Assembly (NCBI GenBank): GCA_958510825.1
Contig: OY294044.1
Coordinates: 39,295,816 to 39,359,815 of the forward strand
DNA length: 64,000 nucleotides
From: Brachypterus glaber
Taxonomy: Eukaryota; Arthropoda; Insecta; Coleoptera; Kateretidae
Direction: 5' to 3'
Shown in pieces: positions 10,642 through 22,600 of the stretch; position 1 is the first letter of the stretch; every line of letters begins with the position of its first letter. The notes under the pieces were generated by a model, which saw nothing but the letters and a program-made list of their open reading frames with translations, was not told where the DNA came from and searched no databases. Position numbers and translations under genes: made by a program.

Positions 10642-10740
10642 CCACTTAGAATATACTTAAAAAGCTAAAATTTGGTGCACATGCTTAACTCGGCTGACAA
10701 TATCATTTTATATAATACTTACCCCCAACCCCCGCCCCCG
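10642..10740 (+). repeat. Direct repeat A, right copy
   Basis: Same orientation as 4865-4965, starting 'cttagaatatactta' and ending 'cccccaacccccgccc'. Between it and the right TIR lies about 135 bp not shared with the left side. Confidence 0.6.
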
Positions 10741-11254
10741 CAGATAACTTTGATTTGACAATAATCCCTTGGTGGAGTCTCTTTGTTAAAGAATTGTCCC
10801 ATTACGTAATGGTACCAAATCTAAAATTATAATTTTATTCAAATAGCTATACCTAAGCAATACTTTAAGATAAATATATCCTTTCCGATATGAATTCATA
10901 TATTTAATATTTTACTTACTTTTTGGTTCCCCATTTTATTAAAATATAGAAATTTTGCAAGTTTTTTTTATTTTGGAAACTTGCTGAACAATGAAAAACG
11001 GCCATTGTTTTAAAACCAGTATTGGTCCATATGGATCTTACTTCAGGGCTGAAAACAGAATTTTATTGGTGGTAATCCCATATAATATAAAAAATAAATA
11101 AAATATATTTGAGGTTATGTTCTTAAATATACTTACCAAATGTATTTTCTTATATTCTCATTTACATTAAGATATGCATACTTTAAAATAAAAGACAAAT
11201 ATATTTTCATAATGTATACATTACCATTCCTATTAATAATTATTTTATAGAATA
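10741..11254. other. AT-rich noncoding
   Basis: No coding frame, no inverted repeat of note. Nothing recognised. Confidence 0.6.
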
Positions 11255-11521
11255 GAATAGAATAGAAATTTATTGGTGCTATTACACAAGTGTTTGCACA
11301 CGTCAATATAAAGATAGTAAACTAAATTAAACTAAATTAAAAAGTAGGTAATAAATAATCACAAGTATAGTATAAATACAATCACAGTTAAAAAAAAATT
11401 ATATAGGTACAATCACAGTTAAAAATATAATGTAAAGAAATCATAGATCCTGAGAATCATTGCACAGGTACTCCTCAAAGCTATAAAAAGCTTTAATAAG
11501 CAAATATGCTTTTATTTTATT
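11255..11521 (-). repeat. 3' UTR and (ATTCT)n tail of a minus-strand LINE
   Basis: On the minus strand the sequence ends 'ccaataaatttctattctat', a short pentamer tail directly after AATAAA. This is a typical 3' end for insect CR1/Jockey-type LINEs and fixes the 3' boundary near 11250. Confidence 0.65.
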
Positions 11522-12420
11522 TTAAAAAAATCTAAACTGCAAGTCTCGAATGTGGAGGGGAAATACGTTAAAGAATTTGATGCAGTGATGATTTGTTCCA
11601 GTTGATGTCCTCCTCAGCCCCAGGAAGTTTTGGTAAACATTTTGAGCATTTCTTGTGTTATGATCATGCACAGAGCCGTGCATTCTAAATTCTTGTATGT
11701 TTCTCTTTAAATAGAGTAGACACTCTAGTATGTACAAGCAAGGAAACGTGAGTATGCGTAAACACACAAAGCTGTGTTTGCAGTCATCCCTGTACCCAAT
11801 GCCATCAATTATCCGCACCGCCCTCCTCTGCAGTCTGAACACTCTATCTCTGGAAGAGGAATGTCCCCACACCAGCAGTCCATAAGATAGAGCTGATTGA
11901 ACAACAGAGAAGTAAACTGTGCGGAGAATATTTTTGGATAAGGCACAAGAAAGACTGCGCAGAAGATAACAGCCCTGGCATAGTCTGTTAGCAACCGCAT
12001 CTCCCTGCTCATTCCATACCAGTTTGGTGTCCAAGTGAATACCTAGAAATCTTGTGCTCTGTGCATAACCATTTGTGTCAAAATGACGCAGAGAGAAAAT
12101 CATATTGACAGTCTTATCAGCGTTTAAGCAAAGCCTGTTTGAATTGAACCATTTTGACGCCCTTGATTGCGCCCCACCATTTGCTCCCACTGCCGAAATC
12201 AGACGTTTGTCTTTGACACTAAAGGATGTGTCATCTGCGAATATTGTCACATTCTCAATATCAGTCTCCGCAATGTCAACTAAGTTGACGCCGTCACCTT
12301 CAGACTCGGTTGCTTCAGTGTCAGAGGCTGAAGTGTCCGCGAACAGTATATTCCCTTCGAGTGCATGTTGGTTGGGGGCCGGGTCAGAGCCGTGCTCTCT
12401 TGCCCAGCGGACTTGAATTG
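11447..12420 (-). pseudogene. Non-LTR retrotransposon RT, C-terminal half
   Basis: The minus frame reads VTIFADDTSFSVKD (RT catalytic ADD, motif C), SNRLCLNADKTVNMIF, RFLGIHLD (motif D/E), then LSYGLLVWGHSSSRDRVF and QRRAVRIIDGIGYRDDCK, the usual C-terminal region of CR1/Jockey-type LINE RTs. A frame change near 11525 leads into an EYLC-like ending. The frame is open further 5' (to about 12410) through an unusually acidic stretch, DTEATESEGDGVNLVDIAET, that includes a second FADTS-like motif. It may be the second half of the LINE whose RT N-terminal half lies at 12790-13836, with 12430-12785 inserted between; family identity of the halves is not proven. Confidence 0.7.
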
Positions 12421-12429
12421 TTTATGTCT

Positions 12430-12789
12430 TAAAGCTATGATGATACTCCAGTTGGAGGGCCTTTGTTGTTCTTGTGGTATGGGTTGCGCTTGTGGTGTAG
12501 TTTTTTTTTAAATACGAACGTTGACGAAGACGAAAACAGACAACAAAAAAAAAACGGATTCTACAGAACCTTTTTTTTTTATTTATTTATTTTTTTTTTT
12601 AATCTTATATATATATATAAATTTTTACTATAAAAATGGCTAAAACTGGGATGATTAGAGGGGATGTATTTTGGGATAGGTGGGGAGGGACGTTAGTATT
12701 ATTTTAAAATCTGAAACATAAATACAATTTAGGACAGGAGACAGAATAAATAATAAATTATTATTTAACAGTATATATCGTTTATATAT
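12430..12789. other. Low-complexity insertion between LINE RT halves
   Basis: Contains poly-T runs, (ATTT)n and (TA)n near 12570-12620 and no protein frame. On the minus strand an A-rich tract (about 12535-12605) resembles a retroposed tail. Origin unknown. Confidence 0.45.
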
Positions 12790-13836
12790 ACCAGAAAAAT
12801 AAAAGGACCAAAATGCGACCCTCATGGTACACCAATATCCACTTCAACCTCATCTGACAGAACGCCATCAACACTGACACGTTGGGTTCTAGAAGACAGA
12901 TATGAAAGTAGTAACCTATAGGCAGATGTTTTAAAGCCATACTAATATAATTTCCGCAGCAGGATCAAAGGTGGAACACAATCAAACGCCTTAGATAAGT
13001 CAAAATAAGAGGCAGCAGCGAACTCCCCACTCTCAAAACAGTCAATTATAGTATCAATAAAAGATAAAATTGCATCCAGGGTCGAAAGGTTCTTCCTAAA
13101 ACCAAATTGATGTTTTGAGAGTAGGTTATTGCTCTCAAAATATTGAACTGCTTGTATTAGCAGGACCTTTTCATACACCTTTGACAAAACTGGAAGTAAT
13201 GCAATTGGCCTGTAGTTTGTAGGCTCGTCCTTATTTCCTTTTTTAAAAATAGGTATGATAATAGCCTGTTTTAATGCAGTGGGAAATAAATTTGAGGTTA
13301 TGCATTGGTTTATCAGCTTAGTCAAAGGTATAATTAGGGTATCCTTAACACTTTTAATGACATCTGTGTTCAACCCAAAGCAGTCTCTGCTCCCACTTTT
13401 TTAAGGCTGTCAATAGTCTCTCGCACCTCGACATATCCAACCTCCCTGAAACTGAAGACACCGTCCGGAACAGAGGAATTTAACATTAATTGGATGGGAT
13501 CAGACTCAGGAGGGGGAAGGTTGTTTACAATGTCTCTATTATGCTTTTAAAAAAATTGTTGAAAGTATTTGGCTCTATGTTACCACTTTTTTCAGACTTT
13601 CTGGGTTTCCTAATACTGTTCACAAGCTTCCAGCTAGCTTTGGAACTATTACTTGAATTATTTATAAACCTGTCATGAGCAGATATTTTAGCTTTTTTCA
13701 GTTCTTTTTTGTAAAATTTTCTATATCTTTTTAATAAAAGCTTTAGTTCTTCAGTTCTCTAAGTCTGATACGAGTCACTTAGGAAACCCAGAAAGTCTCT
13801 TAACCTCTTTAAATAAGGTGTAAACCAAGAAATTTT
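12790..13836 (-). pseudogene. LINE B: RT N-terminal half and EN-RT linker
   Basis: On the minus strand: linker residues KISWFTPYLKRLRD, a basic helical region, then the RT. The RT shows QAIIIPIFKKGNKD, NYRPIALLPVLSKVYEKVL (motif 1-2), HQFGFRKNLST, AAASYFDLSKAFDCV (motif A with catalytic Asp), SSRTQRVSVDG, and a decayed GVPQGS block in which the Q codon is a stop (near 12820). Reading is lost after FLVYIND. Stops near 13395 and 13760 also interrupt it. The APE endonuclease that should precede KISWFTPY is found at 16116-16976; the 2.3 kb between is a second LINE. This is CR1/Jockey-type; clade not assigned. Confidence 0.8.
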
Positions 13837-13840
13837 ATTA

Positions 13841-16124
13841 AATAATAATAATGCATTTATTCCAGCCTAAAGGCCATATGACAAAGATAGTAATAACATA
13901 ACAAAAATAAAAAAAAAACAAAAATTAAAATTCATTATAAATATTTACAAAGGTGTAAGTGAAGGTGGTTACAAGAGAAAAAAACAGAGTTTCCGCCACT
14001 TTTCAATTATGGGAGATGACCAAAATACATCAGATGAAACCAATCCCTGCAAAAGTGAGTTTGAGCACTGTAGCAGACGATTTACAAAACTGGCAAGTCT
14101 TTTTCGACGCAGTGCATCTAAAGTATCTATGCGTGCTAAGGCAAACATCTCCGATGCACTGGTATAACGTGGGTGTCTATGTAAGATGCGGTAAGAGTCA
14201 TTGTAGCAGATACGCAGTGCGCGCCACGATGCCATGGTGTGATCGCACCATAGCTCGCCGGAATAGAGGATGTAACAGTAGGTTTTAAACAGGAGATCTT
14301 TGACACTAACAGAACACTTTTGAAATTTCCTAGCAATCATGTTTGCCCGGACACATAGATTTTTATAGTGACGTTGTATATCTTTGTTGTCACTCAGATT
14401 ATCACACAGAAAATGCCCAAGGTATTTGATTTCTGGCACCATCTCAATTACTGCATTATTAAGAAATATCGGAGGAACACGTAGATTTCTATAAACCGCT
14501 GGCTTGAAAACCATTAGCTTGCTTTTTTCGGTATTGTATAAGAGGTAATGTTTTTTCGCGAAGTCTTCACATACCCGAACGAGCATACGAAGGCCCTCTA
14601 AAGACGGACTAAGAAGAACCATGTCGTCTGCATATGATACACAGTTCACCTTAATACTTCCACAGTAACATCCTGCTTGTACTTTAAGAAGTAAGTAATG
14701 TATTTCATATATGTATGCATTAAATACTTCTGGGGCTAAAAGGCTTCCCTGCCGAATACCATTGCACAAGTTGAATGTAGCTGAATTTGAGCAGCCCCAG
14801 AGGATAAATGCGTTTGCAGTCAGGTTCCAGCTTTGAATCATTCGGCATATGTAACGAGGAACTTTTCGTTTTAGAAGTATCTTAATAAGTGTGAAGTGGT
14901 AAACCCTGTCAAATGCCTTACTTAGGTCAAGAAATAAAGCATATACCGGTGTATTCTTACGTACGTTATGCGTAACTGTTTCTTTGACTAGGTAGGTGGC
15001 ATCAGCGGTGCCGACATGTTTTTTAAAACCAAACTGGTTATCACTTGTATGGAGATATTGACGACATCTATTTAGAATAACCAGCTCAAGTGTTTTAGAA
15101 ATCGAGGTTGACAAGGCAATAGGGCGGTAATTCGACGAGGACGAGACATCTCCACTCTTATTTTTAATAAGAGGTACTATTATGCTTTTTGTAAGAGATG
15201 GAGAAGTAAATCCGTGGCACAGCATACAGGAAAAGCAAATAGATAAATATGTGTACAAAGACTGATGAGCGTGTATAATGTGTTCAGGACACACTCCATC
15301 CCATCCTGCTGCTTTGCCAGTCTTTAGCTGAGATACGGCAATTTTAATGTCATTAGGATTTACAGTACAGGTTTCAAAGTCTTCAGCCTCAATTGTATGA
15401 ACAGGGTTATCTTCGTAAAGATTGCTTAGTCTTTTAAAGTGATTTGCCCAGTGTTCGGAAATGTTAGCTTCGCCAGATATTTGGTCAATAGAAGCAGCAA
15501 CAGTGGAGGATGACTTTTTTAGTTTTCCGCAGGCTTTCCAGAATTTGGCAAAGTCCTTATCCGAGTGATGTGTAGCCAAGGCGTCCGAACGCAACTGTTC
15601 CTCACGCTGTCGTACTGATTTAAGTCTACTATCGTTAAGAGGTCCATGATGCGGGCGTCCAGCATCCACCCAAGCTAAAAAAGCATTGTGTGCCCTATTG
15701 TAGGAGTCTGAAACTTCAGTTGACCAACTAGGAACAGCTCTAACAGTATGTTTCTTCTTTGGAAAGCTTTCAGAGATAGACTGTCGAAGCGCGTCCACAA
15801 TGTTGTCATACAGCTTAGCAATTCCTTCAAAGTGCTCCAGTTTGCTGCAGGCAGTGTCACGACAATAAATTGCTTCAGGAAGAAATATATTGGTCAAATT
15901 TTTATGACAATTCAATTTAAACTTTTGTATAGATAAATTACACCTTTCAGACCATTTTGGAATATCAGGTTTGTAGGTTAAAGTTTTAACTACCGCAGGA
16001 AGAATAGAAGTTTCCAGGTTAATAGAAAGTGGAAAATGGTCTGAGGGAGAAGTTATTAAGTGCACTTTAATGGAGTTTACGCAGTTAACAGCGGCTTTAG
16101 AGACCAGGCAGTGATCTAACCATT
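13841..16124 (-). mobile_element. LINE C: 5'-truncated LINE inserted into LINE B
   Basis: The 3' end on the minus strand is 'ggctggaataaatgcattat' followed by (ATT)n, typical of L2/CR1-like LINEs. The 5' end is cut within the endonuclease. The flanks join as a continuous LINE B reading (KKTGN then KISWFTPY), and a short 'atta' is present on both sides, consistent with a small target duplication. Confidence 0.8.
13969..16065 (-). CDS. LINE C ORF2 remnant: endonuclease tail and reverse transcriptase
   Basis: A 698-codon open frame. It begins inside the last endonuclease block: TSPSDHFPLSINLE holds the conserved SDH, and the frame is open upstream to about 16120 (LDHCLVSKAAVNCV). The RT shows GWDGVCPEHI, NYRPIALSTSISKTLELVI, DNQFGFKKHVGT, YALFLDLSKAFDRV (motif A), GIRQGSLLAPEVFNAYI (motif B), VSYADDMVLLSPS (motif C, ADD intact) and EIKYLGHFL. 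The C-terminal region has a His/Cys-poor thumb ending in SSPIIEKWRKLCFF. It is L2/CR1-like by these motifs. The RT domain is uninterrupted, but the element lacks its 5' half and cannot be autonomous. The Met at 16065 is internal, not a real start. Confidence 0.8.
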   Translation of the reverse strand: MHLITSPSDHFPLSINLETSILPAVVKTLTYKPDIPKWSERCNLSIQKFKLNCHKNLTNIFLPEAIYCRDTACSKLEHFEGIAKLYDNIVDALRQSISESFPKKKHTVRAVPSWSTEVSDSYNRAHNAFLAWVDAGRPHHGPLNDSRLKSVRQREEQLRSDALATHHSDKDFAKFWKACGKLKKSSSTVAASIDQISGEANISEHWANHFKRLSNLYEDNPVHTIEAEDFETCTVNPNDIKIAVSQLKTGKAAGWDGVCPEHIIHAHQSLYTYLSICFSCMLCHGFTSPSLTKSIIVPLIKNKSGDVSSSSNYRPIALSTSISKTLELVILNRCRQYLHTSDNQFGFKKHVGTADATYLVKETVTHNVRKNTPVYALFLDLSKAFDRVYHFTLIKILLKRKVPRYICRMIQSWNLTANAFILWGCSNSATFNLCNGIRQGSLLAPEVFNAYIYEIHYLLLKVQAGCYCGSIKVNCVSYADDMVLLSPSLEGLRMLVRVCEDFAKKHYLLYNTEKSKLMVFKPAVYRNLRVPPIFLNNAVIEMVPEIKYLGHFLCDNLSDNKDIQRHYKNLCVRANMIARKFQKCSVSVKDLLFKTYCYILYSGELWCDHTMASWRALRICYNDSYRILHRHPRYTSASEMFALARIDTLDALRRKRLASFVNRLLQCSNSLLQGLVSSDVFWSSPIIEKWRKLCFFLL

Positions 16125-17000
16125 AAAATTACCTGTTTTTTTGTAAACAATTTTTTCAGGAAAAGCCGTATCGAAATTTTCTTTAATTACATCTAGAAAC
16201 ATTGTAAACTTTTTGTCAGGATTTATATTTAGATTTAAAATAGAGGACCAGTCATAATTTGACAAAAGATTGTAAAAAATGGACTTACCCCTTTTTGTAA
16301 TTGGTCTTACTATGGATGGGATATTTTTATTGGAGGGATCTACATCAAACTCCAGACGTATTGACATGCCCCTGTGGTCCGAAATATGAGTGTCAAGAAC
16401 TTCAACATAAGCATCTTTCATATTTGTGAAAACATTGTCAATGGTATTATTGTATCGAGTTGGACAATTCACCATTTTATTTAAGCCGTAGCTTTTGAAA
16501 AAATCACAAACTTCTTTGGCATTATTTTCATCATCAACTCTATACTGGTTTCTAAAATGTACATTAAAATCCCCAACTATTAAAATGTTACCTTTTTTAA
16601 AATTAATTTTTTCACAAAGCTGTGCAATGACCTTCATGAAGGTTTGAAAATTACCATTAGGGTATGGAGACCTATATAGGGTAATAACAGTTAAATTAAA
16701 AACAGGTATAAATAGTCCAGATATTTCGCAGTGTTGCTCTTGAGATAGTGAATTCAGGTTATCAAGTGTCACATAACTCACAGTATTGTCCAAAAGTTCA
16801 ACTACACCACCATGTGTAATATTTTTTCTGGAAAACTGTGATGCGGTGGTAAATTTGCCTATTTTTAGCAGGTTCGTCTCTTCCTGGGTTAGCCAGGTTT
16901 CATTTAAGCACAACATGTTATATTTGTTGTCAACAAAAGCTTCAACTTCATTGACTTTATTCCTTAAGCATTCCATGTTATGGTAAAATATGTTAAAAGG
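16116..17000 (-). pseudogene. LINE B: APE-type endonuclease
   Basis: The minus frame starts near FYHNMECLRNKV and contains NMLCLNETWL (catalytic Glu), THGGVV, ISGLFIPVFNLTVITLYRSP, ILIVGDFNVHF, YGLNKMVNCPTRYNN, TIDNVFTN and THISDHRGMSIRL (conserved SDH). These are the ordered motifs of an apurinic-like endonuclease of a LINE. The domain itself is open; the gene stops being LINE B at about 16124, where LINE C is inserted. The RT continues at 13836. Its start overlaps the end of ORF1 (stop near 17006), the usual arrangement of ORF1 and ORF2 in this group. Confidence 0.85.
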
Positions 17001-17005
17001 AACCT

Positions 17006-17944
17006 TTAGTTTATCAGATACTTTTGGAGAGCTTCTTCCCTGATTCTTTCCCTTTTCTTCGCCAGACTGTATAAAAAATTATACACTCTAGCTCCTTCGG
17101 GCCATAGTTCAGGTACCTTAAGATTGGCCAAGTAGGTATCGGGTAGGCTAATAATAAATGATTTGTACAAACTCGGATGTTTAGAGTAGCCACTTTATAC
17201 TTCAAGCTTCTTAAAACCTTTTGAAATCAGATAGTTTTTAAGAGATTCTTCCGTTGTTTCGACTGCCATTCTAGTTACATAAACCTTAGCCGTTTTTGCA
17301 ACTCCTTTTAACTCAGATCCGGTGTTTTTCCCAGTAAAACCAGTGTTTTCTTTTGGTTTTCTTTGTTTTTTGTAAGACACAGTTTTAAAATCATCGTTGT
17401 TGTTGTCTGTCAAAATATTCTGGTTTGCAGCTGGGGTATTGTTCGATGGAATTGAGCTGGAACGCCCTCTATTATTTGGTGCCGAAGTTATAGTGATTCT
17501 AGGTGCGACGCAGCAGAAAACTGCTTTTCTAAGTTGGCAGAAGCATACCAGCAGTTTTGGTTGTGGCGCTGTTGCCAAGTTGTTTAGGGATAGTAGGTGT
17601 TGTTCCAGTAGTTTTATTTTTGTTCAGAGAAGAAATTTGGGATTTAAGTAGAAAATTAATTTCCTCCTGGTCCCTTATTCGCTTCTCGAGATGACAATTT
17701 AAACGTTCAGTTAAGCCCATTTCATTTTTAGGGTATCAATTTTGTTTTTGTCGTACTCACTTTGAGGTTGGAACACATCATTTTCATCACTATCACTAGG
17801 TTTTCCGACGGTTTTTCGGTACAAATTGTAGGTATCACTTTGTTTAATCTTCTCAGGTGCTTTTCCGGTAATAATAATGTCAATTAATTCGATTTTCGTC
17901 AATTTTTGAAGCAAATTTATCAGCTGCTCTTTACAGTCAGCCAT
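17006..17944 (-). pseudogene. LINE B: ORF1 (gag-like nucleic-acid-binding protein)
   Basis: Begins MADCKEQLINLLQKLTK at 17944 and ends EEALQKYLIN-stop at about 17006. It is broken by frame changes near 17715, 17550 and 17195. Parts seen: an N-terminal helical segment, an acidic stretch (SDSDENDVF), a likely coiled coil (HLEKRIRDQEEINFLLKSQI), a Thr/Asn/Pro-rich linker, and a C-terminal fold with KVYVTRMAVETTEESLKNYL that resembles an RRM-like or esterase-free ORF1p C-terminal domain. ORF1p of LINEs binds the element RNA. Position directly 5' of the endonuclease supports the call. The 5' UTR limit is not seen. Confidence 0.7.
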
Positions 17945-19649
17945 GTTGCCACAATTTACGTACGTAAGTCATAGAAATGCGTCTTTGAATATGACTTTTT
18001 ATGGATATGAATATGGCTATTCTCGCCAAAATGATTTTTTAAATACATTGTTGCCAGTTTTTGGGCGTCTCTTTGACGTGTATTATACATTTTGGGCGTC
18101 ACAACGGTGTAGATACACTGGGTGTGAGTTTAACGTGTATTATGTAAAGTGTATTATACATTTGCTGCAACAGCGCCACCTGGTGGCCACTTGAACGAAC
18201 CCCTTTTGTATCTAGCTAGATAAACACCCATCAAAGTGACGCCAAAAAATATTTTTTGTTAGGACCTGTACTACACTCTAATCATCCAGAGAAGTCGATT
18301 GCGCGCATTAAACGGACTGACGCCCAAAGTCGGGCGTCACAACGTAAATTTGGGTGTCTGATTGACGTCAATTATACGATTTGGGCGTGTATATAACAGA
18401 AAAAAATATATATATATATATGCATGTACCCCCCGAAGTCACCTCAAAACTAGGTATATACTTGACGTACTCACCTCATATATAACGTCCTCACCTTACC
18501 TTTTTGAGGTGACTTGGTTTTTACTGCTTTCTTACTTGTGGTGGCTTATAGATTCATGATGTAGCAAAATCTGATTTTTTTTTTTTGAGGTCAAATAGTG
18601 GACCTGCTACATGAAAATTTTATTTTAGTTCGGGTATATATCATTGGCGCTAGTGTCGCTTTTACAAAGGGCCATGGTATTAATGAACTGACTTCAGCTC
18701 ATAGACAAAGAACATAGATGAGCTGTCATCTCAAGGTTATATACAAATTTACGAGTCCTCCATTTTGATCGGAAGTTACGTCAGAAATTAGCCGGGAAAT
18801 TTAAATTAGTGGGTAAAATGTAAATAAATAAACGACATAGCCTTACTTTTTAATGTTTTCTTATGTTATATTAAAAAAAATCAAACTTACCTAAAAAATA
18901 TGATACTGCTGTCTGCAGGTAGCAGTCGTTTTATGTTTCTACAACTTTTTATAAAACACGTCATTGCAAAGACTTTACTAGTTCTTTGAAAAAGCACTAT
19001 AAAATATACAAAAAACACAGAAAGACTTTAAAAGTTCAAAAACGCTATTATATAGTCTATAATAAAATAAAATGTTCACCCTTCTAGCACAAAACACCAA
19101 ACGAGTAGAAAAAATAACAGAAAAACCTCGAAAACAAACTTAAAACATACATAAATTAGGTAATGTTAACCTGTTGCACGAATATGTTAGTGTGTGCGAA
19201 GAATTATATGTTTATATTTAAATTACTGGTAAAAATAAATAAATATCTGTGTAGTATAACATATTGATATATGACATATAGTTTTTACATATATAACAAA
19301 CTGTTGCAACAAAACAACGACAAAAAGAAACTTTTACTGACTACTGAAGTGAAATAAAAAGACACATCTCTAACAAAGAAAATATTCCTATCTAACGCAA
19401 CACAGTGTTACCAACATAAAATATATATTTTTTACTTTATGTTGGACAATTGGAATCAAAATAGAGGACGCATTTAGTCGGGACGCAGAAGTATGCGCAG
19501 ACGATCAAAAATCAATCTATTTGTTTATTTTGTCTATGCTTCAGCTATATATGGTAAATAAATAGTTATGTACTTCACCTAGTTACTTCAGAATATCGGC
19601 AACGTTGTTATTTTTTGCCGTTCATATCTTCCGCTCTATAATATGAAAC
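17945..19649. other. Noncoding; repeat fragments, no gene seen
   Basis: Includes repeated 'ttgggcgtc' / 'gacgtgtattata' motifs (18060-18380), a short (TA)n at 18408-18421, and a 'gcgccacctggtggc' palindrome-like site at 18173-18187 of a kind common near insect mobile elements. 18600-19650 is AT-rich with no open frame. Nothing else recognised. Confidence 0.5.
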
Positions 19650-22600
19650 AGCGTTTTGCTTGGGACACCTCCCAATGGGTAAGGACGGCAAAAATATAAA
19701 AAAAATTCAGCTCCCGCTGCCGCCCCACTTCCGCCACTTGATAAAATAAAAACCCGACTTATATGAGTACAAAAGCAGCGGACACCTCACAATAGTTGCG
19801 GTCGGCCAAAATATAAGTAAAAAAAATTGCCACCGCTGCCGCTCCTACTACCGTCCTTGATTTAATAAAAACCCGAGTTATATTATTACAAATAACTGTG
19901 GACACCTCGAAATAGGTGCGGACGGCCAAAATATAAGTAAAAAAAATATGCCCCTGCAGCCGCCCCCACTACCGCCCCTTGATTTAATAAAAACATGAGA
20001 TATATTATTAGAAAAAAATGCCGACACATCACAATTGGTGCAGACGGCCAAAATATAAGTTAAAAAAATTAGCCACCCCTGCCGCCTCTTCTACTGCCCC
20101 TTGATTTAATAAAAACCTGAGTTATATTATTACAAAAAAATGCGAACGGCCAAAATATAAGTTAAAAAGATCAGCTGCCGCTGCCGCCCCTACTACCACC
20201 CCTTGATTTAATAAAAACCTGAGTTATATTATTACAACAAAATGCGGACACCTCACAATTGGTGCGGACGGCCAAAATATAAGTAAAAAAAAATCCGCCA
20301 CCGCTGCTGCCCCTACTACCCCTCCTTGATTTAGTAAAAACCAGAGTTGTATTTTTAGAAAAAAAATGCGGACACCTTACAATTGGTGTCCTTGATTTAA
20401 TAAAAACCAGAGTTATATTAATACAAAAAACTGCGGACACCTTACAATGGGTGCGGACACCTTACAATGGGTGCGGACGGCTAAAATAAAAGTAAAAAAA
20501 AACGCACTCGCTGTCGCCCCCACTAGCCCCCCTTAATTTAAAAAAACCTGAGTTATATTATTACAACAAAATGCGGACACCTCACAATTGGTGCTGACGG
20601 CCAAAATATAAGTAAAAAAAAATCCGCCACCGCTGCTGCCCCTACTACCCCTCCTTGATTTAGTAAAAACCAGAGTTGTATTTTTAGAAAAAAAATGCGG
20701 ACACCTTACAATTGGTGCCGACGGCCAAAATATAAGTAAACAAAATCCGCCACCGCTGCCGTCCCCACTACCACCCCTTGATTTAAAAAAAAAACCGAGT
20801 TATATTATTACAAAAAACTGCGGACACCTTACAATGGGTGCGGACGGCTAAAATAAAAGTAAAAAAAACGCACCCGCTGTCGCCCCCACTACCGCCCCTA
20901 ATTTAATAAAAACCCGACTTATATTATTATAAAAACTGCGAACACTTCACAATATTTGCGGACGGCCAAAATATAAGTAGAAAAAATCCGCCCCCGGTAT
21001 CGCCCCCTACTGCCCCTTAATTTAATAAAAACCCGACTTATATTAGTACAAATGCTGCGGACACCTCACAATAGATGCGGACGGCCAAAATATAAGTAAA
21101 TAAAAATTTCCACCGCTGCTGCTCCTACTACCGCCCCTTGATTTAATAAAAAACCTAGTTATATTATTACAAAAAACTGTGGACACCTCACAATGGTTTC
21201 GGACTGCCAAAATATAAGTAAAAAAAAATACGCCCTTCATGCCGCCCCCAATACCACCTCACAATTGGTGCGGACAGCCAAAGTATAAGTAAAAAAAAAA
21301 TCCGCCACCGCTGCCGCCCCCCACTATCACACCTTGATTAATTAAAAACCTGAGTTATATTATTACAAAAAAATGCGGTCACCTCACAATTGGTGCGGAC
21401 GGCCAAAATATAAGTAAAAAAAAATCCGCCACCGCTGCCGCCCCTACTACCGCTCCTTGATTTAATAAAAACCAGAGTTATATTATTACATAAAAAATGC
21501 GGACACCTCACAATTGGTGTGGACAGCCAAAGTATAAGTAAAAGAAAAAACACCACCGCTGCCGCCCCCACTACCACCCCTTGATTTAATAAAAACCCGA
21601 GTTATATTATTACAAAAACTGCGAACACAATAGGTGCGGACGGCCAAAATATAGGTAAAAAAAAAACGCCACGGCTGCCGCCCCTACTACCGCCCCTTGA
21701 TTTAATAAAAACGCGAGTTATAAAATATAAGTTAAATAAATCAGCCACCGCTGCCGCCCCTACTACCGCCTCTTGATTTAATAAAAACCTGAGTAATATT
21801 ATTACAAAAAAATGCGGACACCTCCAAATTGGTGCGGACAGCCAAAATATAAGTTAGCCACCGCTGCCGCCCCTACTACCGCCCCTTGATTTAATAAAAA
21901 CCTGAGTTATATTATTTCAAAAAAAAAATGAGGACACCTTACAATTGGTGCGGACGGCCAAAATATAAGTAAACAAAATCCGCCACCGCTGCCGCACCCA
22001 CTACCACCCCTTGATTTAATAAAAACCCGCCACCGCTGCCAAAATATAAGTAAAAAAAATCGGCCACCGCTGCCGCCCCCACTACCGCTTCTTGATTTAA
22101 TAAAAACCAGAGTTATATTATTACAAAAAAAATGCGGACACCTTACAATTGGTGCGGACGGCTAAAATATAAGTAAACAAAATCCGCCACCGCTGCCGTC
22201 CCCCCTACCACCCCTTGATTTAATAAAATCCCGAATTATATTATTACAAAAAACTGCGAACACCTTACAATGGGTGCGGACGGCTAAAATAAAAGTAAAA
22301 AAAAAACGCACCCGCTGTCTCCCCCACTACCACCAGTTACCTTAATAAACACCCCAGTTATATTATTACAAATTACTTCGGATACCTCACGGACGGCCAA
22401 AATGTAAGTAAAAAAGACACCGCTCCCGCTGCCGCCCCCCCTACCACCCCTTAATTTAATAAAAACCCGAGTTATATTATTATAAAAAACTGCGAACGGC
22501 CAATATTTAAGTAGAAAAAATCCGCCTCCGATATCGCCCCATTACTGCCCCTTAATTTAATAAAAATCTGACTTATATTAGTACAAAAGCTGCGGACACC

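Noticed and set aside
13959..14288. Plus-strand 109-codon frame
   Set aside because: Antisense to the LINE C reverse transcriptase, which has clear motifs.
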